Below are positions 55,147 through 62,226 of a stretch of DNA of 64,000 nt, in pieces. Each line of letters starts with the position of its first letter. The first letter of the stretch is position 1. A model generated the notes under the pieces. It saw only the letters and a program-made list of their open reading frames with translations, ran no database searches and was not told the DNA's origin. Position numbers and translations under genes: made by a program. Origin of the DNA: Cytophagaceae bacterium. GTDB lineage: Bacteria; Bacteroidota; Bacteroidia; Cytophagales; Spirosomataceae. The stretch spans positions 1 to 64,000 of the forward strand of contig JAIXOL010000042.1 of assembly GCA_027486845.1 (NCBI GenBank), given 5' to 3'.

Positions 55147-57483
55147 ATGAAGAAATTTTTTGGCGTAATTGGTCTCCTTGTTTTATCGTTTTGTAGTATT
55201 GCACAAAACAAATACGCAATCATTCCGAAACCTACACAACTCGTCCAAATGGCTGGCACATTTTTGGTAAATGCCCAAACTAAGATTTTGATTCCAAGAA
55301 ACAATCCAAATTTACGTCCATTAGCTGAAATGCTCGCCGAGCGTTTTCTGATTACTTCGGGCATGACTCTCAACATCGAAGAATTTGACCTTAAAGACTT
55401 TGCTCCAGCCAATACAAAAGCCATTATTTTTATGCCACTCAGCTCAAAATCGGGCGACCAAACATTGGGCGAAGAAGATTATACCCTAAAAGTAGAAGCA
55501 AATAGCGTGGCACTTTCAGCCTCAACGGCAAAAGGCGAATTTTATGCCTTACAAAGCCTTTTGCAATTACTTCCCACCGAAATTTACAGCAGTTCTGAGG
55601 CAAATGACGTAAAATGGAGCATTCCAAATTGCACGATTTATGACCATCCACAGTTTGGGTATCGTGGTTTGATGCTCGATGTAAGTCGTCATTTTTTCCC
55701 AGTTTCATTTATCAAAAAATATATTGATTTGTTGGCTTTGCATAAAATGAATACTTTACATTGGCACTTAACCGACGACCAAGGTTGGAGAATTGAAATA
55801 AAAAAATACCCGAAATTGACAGAAATTGGCTCAAAACGCAAAGAATCAATGGAAGGGCATTTCACCGACCAACGTTTTGACGGAAAACCTTACGGTGGAT
55901 TTTATACCCAAGAACAAATCTTGGAAGTAGTAAAATACGCCCAAAAGAAATTCGTAAACGTGATTCCCGAAATTGAAATGCCAGGTCATGCAATGGCAGC
56001 TTTAGCGGCTTATCCAGAATTAGGATGCTCGAAAGGCCCTTACGAAGTAGGGGTAAAATGGGGTGTTTATGATGACGTTTTTTGTCCGACTGAACAAACT
56101 TTTTCTTTCTTAGAAGATGTTCTGACGGAAGTAATCGCGTTATTTCCAAGTAATTATGTACATATCGGTGGCGATGAATGTCCGAAAGTTTCGTGGAAAA
56201 ACAGTCCTTTTTGTCAGGAATTGATAAAAAAAGAAGGCTTGAAAGACGAACACGAATTGCAAAGTTATTTCATCAAAAGAATTGACAAATTCTTGACCTC
56301 AAAAGGTAAAAAAATGATTGGTTGGGACGAAATTTTGGAAGGTGGAATTTCGCCAAATGCCACAATTATGTCGTGGCGAGGAATTGAGGGTGGAATCGAA
56401 GCAGTGAAACAAAACCACGATGCGATTATGACACCGGGAAGCTACTGCTATTTAGATGCTTATCAGTCAGACCCATCGTCAGAGCCAGTGGCGATTGGCG
56501 GATTTTTACCGCTTGAAAAGGTATATTCATACAATCCGATTCCTGCGGGAATCACGGCCGAGCAAGCCAAACATATTTTGGGCGTACAAGGAAATGTCTG
56601 GACTGAATATATCGCCACTCCACGTCATGCAGAATATATGATTTTTCCAAGAGCATCGGCATTGGCCGAAGTGGCTTGGGCAGCAAATAATAACAAAGAT
56701 TACAAAGATTTCACGAATCGCCTAAAAACGCACTTTGAGCGTCTTAGATTTTTGGCCGTTAATTATTCAAATGCGTACTATGATGTATCGGCGAGTTCGT
56801 CGGTAAATACCAAAAGTCAAGTGGCTGTAAAACTCAAAACAGCTGATAATGAAGCAGTTATCAGATATACGATTGATGGCACAGAGCCAATGTCAAGTTC
56901 GTTGGTTTATCAGCCAACGGGCGTAATCGTGACCAAAGATGCAACGGTTAGAGCAACGACATTTACAGCTAACGGACAGAAATTGGGTAAAGATATGAAC
57001 AAATTTTATTACATCAATAAATCGACTGGACGAAAATACACCTTAGCAAGCCAGCCAAAAAAATATCTTGGTGGCGAAACTTACGGCCTAACCAATGGTG
57101 TAAAAGGCGAAGCAGGAAACTTAGATACTTGGGTTGGTTTTGAAGGCAAAAACCTCGATGTAACAATTGATTTAGGAAAAGCATTGAACTTACAAACGGT
57201 TTCGTTTGCTTTCTTACGTTCGAGAGGTTCATGGATTATGCTTCCTCGTGAGGTAGAAGTTTTTGTTTCTGAAGATGGCAAGAAGTTTACAAGTGCCAAG
57301 AAAATGCAATTGGGTAACTTAGAAGGAGAAGAAAAAGTTGTACAACAATTAAATATAGGAATTGATGGTAAAAAAGGACGTTTTATAAAAGTTGTTGCTG
57401 AAAATTACGGCAAACTCCCCGAAAATCACCCAGGCAAAGGCAGCCCTGCTTGGTTATTTGTTGATGAAATTGGGATTAATTGA
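55147..57483 (+). CDS. Beta-N-acetylhexosaminidase, glycoside hydrolase family 20
   Basis: 778 residues from the ATG at 55147, which starts a signal peptide (MKKFFGVIGLLVLSFCSIAQ). The order is GH20 N-terminal domain (25-165), then catalytic barrel (YRGLMLDVSRHFFPVSFIKK; LHWHLTDDQGWRIEIKKYPK; IPEIEMPGHAMAALAAYPEL) with the catalytic pair D343-E344 in HIGGDECPKVSW. A chitobiase-type C-terminal module (AVIRYTIDGTEPMSSSLVYQ) and an F5/8 type C-like carbohydrate-binding sandwich (VTIDLGKALNLQTVSFAFLR) follow. It removes terminal GlcNAc or GalNAc from glycans using substrate-assisted catalysis. It follows the SusCDCD unit and probably belongs to the same locus. Confidence 0.93.
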   Translation: MKKFFGVIGLLVLSFCSIAQNKYAIIPKPTQLVQMAGTFLVNAQTKILIPRNNPNLRPLAEMLAERFLITSGMTLNIEEFDLKDFAPANTKAIIFMPLSSKSGDQTLGEEDYTLKVEANSVALSASTAKGEFYALQSLLQLLPTEIYSSSEANDVKWSIPNCTIYDHPQFGYRGLMLDVSRHFFPVSFIKKYIDLLALHKMNTLHWHLTDDQGWRIEIKKYPKLTEIGSKRKESMEGHFTDQRFDGKPYGGFYTQEQILEVVKYAQKKFVNVIPEIEMPGHAMAALAAYPELGCSKGPYEVGVKWGVYDDVFCPTEQTFSFLEDVLTEVIALFPSNYVHIGGDECPKVSWKNSPFCQELIKKEGLKDEHELQSYFIKRIDKFLTSKGKKMIGWDEILEGGISPNATIMSWRGIEGGIEAVKQNHDAIMTPGSYCYLDAYQSDPSSEPVAIGGFLPLEKVYSYNPIPAGITAEQAKHILGVQGNVWTEYIATPRHAEYMIFPRASALAEVAWAANNNKDYKDFTNRLKTHFERLRFLAVNYSNAYYDVSASSSVNTKSQVAVKLKTADNEAVIRYTIDGTEPMSSSLVYQPTGVIVTKDATVRATTFTANGQKLGKDMNKFYYINKSTGRKYTLASQPKKYLGGETYGLTNGVKGEAGNLDTWVGFEGKNLDVTIDLGKALNLQTVSFAFLRSRGSWIMLPREVEVFVSEDGKKFTSAKKMQLGNLEGEEKVVQQLNIGIDGKKGRFIKVVAENYGKLPENHPGKGSPAWLFVDEIGIN

Positions 57484-57505
57484 TGCAACAAAAACAAATT
57501 CTTCA

Positions 57506-57513
57506 TATTTTTG
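57506..57513 (+). promoter_or_regulatory. -7 promoter box of the tRNA gene
   Basis: TATTTTTG lies 13 bases before the first base of tRNA-Arg and matches TAnnTTTG, so the transcript would start just upstream of the mature 5' end. Confidence 0.5.
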
Positions 57514-57526
57514 TAGAAATATTGAA

Positions 57527-57598
57527 GGTTTCGTAGTTCAACGGATAGAATAAGCGTTTCCTAAACGTTTGATTCGGGTTCGATTCCCGACGAGACCA
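57527..57598 (+). tRNA. tRNA-Arg (anticodon CCT)
   Basis: A complete cloverleaf can be drawn. Acceptor GGTTTCG pairs with CGAGACC, including one G-T pair. The D stem is GTTC/GAAT. The anticodon stem AGCGT/ACGTT holds the loop TTCCTAA, so the anticodon is CCT and it reads AGG. The T stem TCGGG/CCCGA holds TTCGATT. The discriminator base is A at 57598, and the CCA end is not encoded. It is followed by a strong terminator. Confidence 0.93.
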
Positions 57599-57639
57599 CG
57601 TTTTCAGCATTTAATTTTAAAAATTTTTGATGCAGACAA

Positions 57640-57659
57640 ATTCGATTCCCAGCGAGGCC
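57640..57659 (+). repeat. Degenerate copy of the tRNA-Arg 3' end
   Basis: TTCGATTCCCAGCGAGGCC (57641-57659) matches TTCGATTCCCGACGAGACC of the tRNA at 57579-57597 at 16 of 19 positions, 62 bases downstream. It could be a leftover attachment-site half from an integration event, or the relic of a duplicated tRNA. No integrase is nearby. Confidence 0.55.
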
Positions 57660-57660
57660 G

Positions 57661-57706
57661 AAAACGGAGATAATCACTTGTAAATCAAGTAATTATCTCC
57701 GTTTTT
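57661..57706 (+). terminator. Long terminator hairpin after the tRNA gene
   Basis: AAAACGGAGATAATCACTTG (57661-57680) pairs with its inverse at 57686-57705 with one mismatch, then T's follow. One of the longest stems in the window. Confidence 0.85.
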
Positions 57707-57741
57707 ATTAAAAACAATATCAACCTCCTCTTCAACTCAAA

Positions 57742-58296
57742 ATGTCATATTGCACAGCCATAAAATCAATGTCGGGCGAAAGACAAGCCTTACATAAAGC
57801 CTACCACGACTACCAATACGGTTTTCCAATTCATGATGACAACGAACTTTTCTGCAGACTTATATTTGAAATCAATCAAGCTGGACTTAGTTGGGAAACT
57901 ATTTTGAGAAAAGAAACTACTTTTAGAGCAGCTTACGACAATTTCGATATTCAAAAAGTGGCTGCCTATGCCGAAGCAGACCGTGAGAGACTTTTAGCAG
58001 ATGCGGGTATTATCCGAAACCGACTCAAGGTCAATGCCGCTATCGAAAATGCAAAAACTATTCTGAATCTACAAAAAGAACATGGTTCGTTTGGGAATTG
58101 GTTGGATTCGCATCACCCAAAATCAAAAAATGAATGGATAAAGATTTTCAAGAAAACTTTCAAATTTACAGGCGGTGAAATTGTCAACGAATTTTTGATG
58201 AGTATTGGTTATTTGCCCGATGCCCACGACGAAAACTGCGAAGTAAATGCTAAAGTTTTGAAATCTCAGCCTAAATGGTTGAACTCACAGATGTAA
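57742..58296 (+). CDS. tag: DNA-3-methyladenine glycosylase I
   Basis: 184 residues, usual Tag size. It removes 3-methyladenine from alkylated DNA. Family features: the zinc-binding set is C4 (MSYCTAIKSM), H22 (AYHDYQYG), H162 and C166 (AHDENCEVN). The substrate-pocket helix IFEINQAGLSWETILRKETT carries E43, corresponding to the E. coli catalytic glutamate. ADAGIIRNRLKVNAAIENAK is the DNA-binding helical segment. Transcribed as a single gene after the tRNA terminator. Confidence 0.93.
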   Translation: MSYCTAIKSMSGERQALHKAYHDYQYGFPIHDDNELFCRLIFEINQAGLSWETILRKETTFRAAYDNFDIQKVAAYAEADRERLLADAGIIRNRLKVNAAIENAKTILNLQKEHGSFGNWLDSHHPKSKNEWIKIFKKTFKFTGGEIVNEFLMSIGYLPDAHDENCEVNAKVLKSQPKWLNSQM

Positions 58297-58719
58297 AATT
58301 TATTCTTTAACTTCTTAAAAAGCAACCAACACTTTTTTATTGACTTTATAAATGCCCATAAACACTTTTTTACTGCTGTGGTCATATATTTCGGTAAAGT
58401 ATCCAAGGCCATTACAACCTTACAAACTTTTTCGATGCGTTCGAGCATAAGCATTGATTCTTAACGAAATTCTTCATTACTATCCTGCAGTTTTTTCCGT
58501 ACATCCAATTGAGTATCTGCCAAGCGGCAATTCCTCCAATAGCAAATGCAACAAAAAAAGCAATAATTCCATATTTTTCAATGATGAATTAGTGAATGAA
58601 TAAATGAGTGAAAGAAATTAAGACTAATTTTGCAAATATGTTTCTTTTTTATCATTCCGATGAAATCTATTTTTGTCGTTCATAGATTCCTTTGAAACGA
58701 CACTTTTAATAAGCTACAA
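58297..58719. other. Intergenic region before miaA with a promoter box and an unstarted open frame
   Basis: 423 bases. A TATTTTTG box at 58668-58675 fits a -7 element for the miaA gene; a second TAATTTTG lies near 58625. On the minus strand from about 58580 down to 58425, one frame reads KYGIIAFFVAFAIGGIAAWQ followed by ILNWMYGKNCR, a membrane-helix-like peptide, but it has no standard start codon. GTGAATGAATAAATG-type micro-repeats lie at about 58590-58615. No firm gene. Confidence 0.35.
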
Positions 58720-59658
58720 ATGTCAATTTCTAAGAATCTGACTGAATACTGTAAAAAAAGTAACCTAATAATTATTGTCGGACCAACGGCGGTAGGTAAA
58801 ACCGATTTGTGTGTAAAACTCGCTAAGGAGTTTGATACAGAAATCCTCTCGTGCGATTCTCGACAATTTTATAAGGAATTAAGCATCGGTACGGCCAAAC
58901 CTACCACCCAAGAAATGTTAGGCGTGGCACATCATTTTGTTGATTCTCACGGTATCAATGAATATTACAGTGCAGGAGATTTCGAACGAGATGCCATCAA
59001 ATTACTCGAAAATGACATTTTTAAGCGGAAAAATATAGCAATAATGACTGGCGGCTCTGGACTTTTCGTAAAATCCATAACCGACGGACTCGACGAAATG
59101 CCCGAAGCACCACTCGCATTAAGAGAAGAGTTGATGCAAAGATTGGAAAAAGGCGAACTCGAAATAATGGCAGAAGAACTCCGAAAACTCGACCCCGCAT
59201 ATAGCGAAACAGCTGATTTACAAAATTCTCAAAGAGTAGTTCGGGCTTTAGAAGTTTGTTTGAGTACTGGCCGACCATTTTCTTCATTTCATAAAAAAAA
59301 TAATATCGAAAGAAGTTTCAATATTATCAAAATTGGTATCGAACGCCCACGTGAACAGCTTTACGAACGGATAAATCTCCGCATGGATTTGATGTTAAAA
59401 AATGGTTTGATAGAAGAAGTGAAGGGTTTGATAGATTACCGAAATCATAATGCTTTGCAGACTGTTGGCTATAAAGAAGTGTTTGAATTCCTCGATGGAA
59501 ACTACAATTTTGCCACAATGGTAGAGCTTTTGAAGCGAAATTCACGTCGGTATGCCAAACGCCAAATGACTTGGTTTAAGAATCAAGACGCTTTTGAATG
59601 GTTTTATGGCACTGATTTTGAAGAAATAAAGACACACATTCTCTCGAAATTACAATGA
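58720..59658 (+). CDS. miaA: tRNA dimethylallyltransferase, first MiaA paralogue
   Basis: 312 residues, normal MiaA length. It transfers a dimethylallyl group to N6 of A37 in tRNAs reading UNN codons. P-loop GPTAVGKT (21-28), the conserved Asp-Ser-Arg-Gln segment CDSRQFYKELSIGTAKPTT (45-63), HHFVDSHGINEYYSAGDFER, and the C-terminal NALQTVGYKEVFEFLDGNY and RNSRRYAKRQMTWF are all present. The compact form lacks the insert found in the second copy at 61138-62226. Its stop codon overlaps the ATG of the next gene (ATGA), so they are co-translated. Confidence 0.93.
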   Translation: MSISKNLTEYCKKSNLIIIVGPTAVGKTDLCVKLAKEFDTEILSCDSRQFYKELSIGTAKPTTQEMLGVAHHFVDSHGINEYYSAGDFERDAIKLLENDIFKRKNIAIMTGGSGLFVKSITDGLDEMPEAPLALREELMQRLEKGELEIMAEELRKLDPAYSETADLQNSQRVVRALEVCLSTGRPFSSFHKKNNIERSFNIIKIGIERPREQLYERINLRMDLMLKNGLIEEVKGLIDYRNHNALQTVGYKEVFEFLDGNYNFATMVELLKRNSRRYAKRQMTWFKNQDAFEWFYGTDFEEIKTHILSKLQ

Positions 59659-60434
59659 AATTCGTCATTTTAATGACTTTTTGCTGGTTTACTTTACAAA
59701 ATACATTCGGTCAGAGCTTTGAAGAAATGAAGCATTTGTCCGATGATAATACTGTATACAAACAATACCGACAGTTTTATTACAAGTACTATTTCCTTAA
59801 TGAAAGAGACACTTTACTAGTAAATCTATACACGAAACCCGAACACATTGCTCCTTTTGAATTGAGTTGGAAACTCGAACCTAAATCAAAACAAACTTTC
59901 GAGCAAGATTATACGACCATTCATTATTTGGCCATGACCGTAAAAGCGGGTGATTATTTCGGGCAAGCCTCGCTTTTACAATACGATTATTTAAGCAAAG
60001 AACGCCGAGGAATAAAACATGAACAAACTGGCTTGATAGAAGTTTGTAGCGATATTTCGATAATGCCACCCAAAGAAGGACATTTTCTAATTTCGGAGCT
60101 AAATCCACGTCTTGAAGTTCGTGAGCCGCTCGTAAAAGATAACACCTGGTATAGCACCCACACAACAAGCGATATTGGTGGTAGTAATAAGTGGAAAACT
60201 TGGCAAGGTGCGATTGAGGTTAACAGCAACTACCGAATCAAAGATATTCAGACCATCAAAACTAATATTGGCTTTCTGAAATGCTTCATTATCGATGCTA
60301 ACGCACAAAGTTCAGTAGGCCAAACTCACCTTGTGGCTTACTTTAATGAAGAATATGGCTTCATAAAACTCATCTTCACAAATGTTGATGGTAGTTATTT
60401 AGTGATGGATATTAATTCGGTGAAAAAGTTTTGA
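59655..60434 (+). CDS. Secreted protein of unknown function, coupled to miaA
   Basis: 259 residues with a signal peptide (MKFVILMTFCWFTLQNTFGQ). The mature part has an Asp/Tyr-rich start (DDNTVYKQYRQFYYKYYFLN) and several amphipathic beta segments (HYLAMTVKAGDYFGQASLLQ; LKCFIIDANAQSSVGQTHLV; AYFNEEYGFIKLIFTNVDGS). I do not recognise the family. It starts at an ATGA overlap with miaA, which is odd because MiaA is cytoplasmic and this protein is exported; simple gene packing is the likely explanation. A stem-loop separates it from the convergent DJ-1 gene. Confidence 0.75.
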   Translation: MKFVILMTFCWFTLQNTFGQSFEEMKHLSDDNTVYKQYRQFYYKYYFLNERDTLLVNLYTKPEHIAPFELSWKLEPKSKQTFEQDYTTIHYLAMTVKAGDYFGQASLLQYDYLSKERRGIKHEQTGLIEVCSDISIMPPKEGHFLISELNPRLEVREPLVKDNTWYSTHTTSDIGGSNKWKTWQGAIEVNSNYRIKDIQTIKTNIGFLKCFIIDANAQSSVGQTHLVAYFNEEYGFIKLIFTNVDGSYLVMDINSVKKF

Positions 60435-60446
60435 AAAAATATTTTT

Positions 60447-60481
60447 TAAGGTCGGCGAGCTACAAAATCTTGCCGACCTTA
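60447..60481. terminator. Stem-loop between convergent genes
   Basis: TAAGGTCGGC (60447-60456) pairs with GCCGACCTTA (60472-60481) in the 51-base convergent gap. It lacks a U-run on either strand. Confidence 0.5.
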
Positions 60482-60485
60482 AGCC

Positions 60486-61094
60486 TTACTTCCAATAATC
60501 ATACTGAATATAGGTAGCCGTATCAACCGCAGCGGCTTCACCATGAAGTTTTGAAACTACGTACAACGACATATCAATCCCTGCCGAAACACCAGCCGAC
60601 AAAATAATTCTACCATTATCAACCCAACGTTTTTCTGGGAAAATTTGGGTATTTGGTGCAGCCTCTTGCATTTGTTCAACGGCCTTAAAGTGAGTTGTAG
60701 CCGAAAGACCATCGAGTAAACCTGCTTTTGCTAAGATTAATGAGCCTGTACAAACCGATAGCAATAATTCTACTTTATCATTCATTTCTCGCACCCAATC
60801 AAGCAATTTTTGATTATTTACTTCACGACGAGTACCAAGAGGTGTACCATCGGGACGAAATCCGCCACCGCCTGGAATTAATAAAATATCGGGTATAGGA
60901 CAGTTTTCAAAAGTATATGTTGCTTCAATGATTAAGTTATTTCGAGCGGCAATTTTTGGTTTTTCGGCAACGGTGAAAACTTCAAAAAGTCCTTCCCCAC
61001 CGTTTTGTCTTCCTGTAACTCCAAAAATCTCAAACGGACCTGCGAAGTCCAAAACTTCTACATCATCGAAAATAAAAATGGCTACTGTACGCAT
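60486..61094 (-). CDS. DJ-1/PfpI-superfamily protein
   Basis: 202 residues of the GATase-like fold. The nucleophile elbow is LLSVCTGSLILAKAGLLDG with C115, and the supporting acidic residue is in LDFAGPFEIF near the N-terminus. PDILLIPGGGGFRPDGTPLG and AGVSAGIDMSLYVVSKLHGE are typical of the isonitrile-hydratase/GlxA-type branch, but here without a C-terminal AraC domain, so it is an enzyme or stress protein rather than a regulator. Substrate unknown. Leftward, upstream of the miaA2 end. Confidence 0.87.
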   Translation of the reverse strand: MRTVAIFIFDDVEVLDFAGPFEIFGVTGRQNGGEGLFEVFTVAEKPKIAARNNLIIEATYTFENCPIPDILLIPGGGGFRPDGTPLGTRREVNNQKLLDWVREMNDKVELLLSVCTGSLILAKAGLLDGLSATTHFKAVEQMQEAAPNTQIFPEKRWVDNGRIILSAGVSAGIDMSLYVVSKLHGEAAAVDTATYIQYDYWK

Positions 61095-61137
61095 ATTTCT
61101 GAATAGATAATTAAAAATGAATAATGTTTTTATTCTT

Positions 61138-62226
61138 TTAATGATTAAGGGCGTCGAACAATTGAGTTGTCATTTCTTCAACTGTTTGCATTCCATCTAA
61201 CCAATTGATTTTGATACCTTTACGCTCCATACTTCTGAAAAAAGTCATTTGCCGTTTGGCATATTGGTGAATTGCTATTTCGAGGCGTTTGGTCATTTCA
61301 TCATAAGATAAATCACCAACTAAATATTCGGTAATAAACTTATATTCAAGGCCATAGAAAATTAATTTTTCGGCCGAAATTCCACTTTCGAGCAAAGATT
61401 TTACCTCTTCAATCAGCCCGTTTTCTAGTCGGTCGTGTAAGCGTTTGGTGATTCTTTCTCGGCGAATTTCTACTGAAATGGAAATACCAAAATTCTGAGT
61501 TCTGAATAGTCCGCCGTACGGTTCTGAACGGTCCGCCGTGCGGTTCTGAACAGTCCGCCGTGCGGTTTTGAACAGTTCGCCGTACGGTTCTGAACGGTCA
61601 ACAGTGCGGTTCTGCTTCTCGAATCTCGAATCTTGTATCTCGAATGCGGAACGCCGCCCGCCCACTTCTCGAGTCTTAAATTCTCCAATTTCTATCGCAC
61701 GAATCAATCTTTTTCGTGTCGAAATATCAGCATTTTGATTTACTAGGGCATATTTTTTTTGAAAAATCTTCTCTAATTCCTCATCAGTTTTCAGAGATAA
61801 TTCATTTCTAAAGTCCTGACTGATAGGCACTTGTGTATCTTCATAGTTTCGCAAAACTGCTTCAATATACATTCCAGTTCCGCCACACAAAATCGGGATT
61901 TTATTGTGAGAAATAATATCTTGATAAGCTTTCTGAAAATCTCTTTGAAAGAACGCCACATTGTAGCTATCTCCCGCTTCCACAATATCGATTAGATGTA
62001 CACCTTCAATGCCCGCTAACCAATCTTGATTTTGCTTAAAAAACGGCAAATATTCTTTATAATCTTTGCCCGTTCCGATGTTCATTCCTCGATAAACTTG
62101 TCGGCTATCGGCACTGATGATTTCGCCATTAATTTTTGATGCTATATTGACCGCCAACTTCGTTTTTCCCGAAGCTGTTGGGCCCAAAATCACAATTAAA
62201 GGTTGATTATTCTGTTTGTGTATCAT
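61138..62226 (-). CDS. miaA: tRNA dimethylallyltransferase, second MiaA paralogue with an in-frame repeat insert
   Basis: 362 residues, about 50 longer than the first copy. P-loop GPTASGKT (15-22), ADSRQVYRGMNIGTGKDYKE (39-58), CGGTGMYIEAVLRNYEDTQ and the C-terminal MTKRLEIAIHQYAKRQMTFF are intact. The extra length lies at residues 186-245, between RLIRAIEIGEFK and FGISISVEIRRERITKRL. It is encoded by a 22-bp tandem repeat (61499-61608) plus TCTCGAAT-type repeats. The inserted peptide has a 22-residue superperiod (NRTVDRSEPYGELFK versus NRTADRSEPYGGLFR). The insertion falls in a surface linker before the tRNA-binding part, so the enzyme may still work. Its start overlaps the end of the upstream gene by 20 bases. 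Confidence 0.87.
   Translation of the reverse strand: MIHKQNNQPLIVILGPTASGKTKLAVNIASKINGEIISADSRQVYRGMNIGTGKDYKEYLPFFKQNQDWLAGIEGVHLIDIVEAGDSYNVAFFQRDFQKAYQDIISHNKIPILCGGTGMYIEAVLRNYEDTQVPISQDFRNELSLKTDEELEKIFQKKYALVNQNADISTRKRLIRAIEIGEFKTREVGGRRSAFEIQDSRFEKQNRTVDRSEPYGELFKTARRTVQNRTADRSEPYGGLFRTQNFGISISVEIRRERITKRLHDRLENGLIEEVKSLLESGISAEKLIFYGLEYKFITEYLVGDLSYDEMTKRLEIAIHQYAKRQMTFFRSMERKGIKINWLDGMQTVEEMTTQLFDALNH
61499..61608. repeat. Five tandem copies of a 22-bp repeat inside miaA2
   Basis: Units at 61499-61520, 61521-61542, 61543-61564, 61565-61586 and 61587-61608, based on GTTCTGAACGGTCCGCCGTG plus CG, with a partial sixth start. Each unit contains the small palindromes GTTC-T-GAAC and often CCGTACGG. 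Because 22 is not a multiple of three, successive units are read in successive frames, and none brings a stop. Flanking 61616-61645 carries a shorter TCTCGAAT repeat. Confidence 0.93.

Noticed and set aside
58266-58454. 62-codon minus-strand ORF after tag
   Set aside because: It overlaps the end of tag, is Lys-rich without a recognisable fold and has no promoter or ribosome site visible.
61499-61608. CRISPR-like array
   Set aside because: The 22-bp units are directly adjacent with no spacers, they lie inside a coding gene and no cas genes are present.
61470-61688. Second ORF in the miaA2 repeat region
   Set aside because: The tandem repeat is open in all frames, so this frame is a by-product; the MiaA frame has conserved motifs on both sides.
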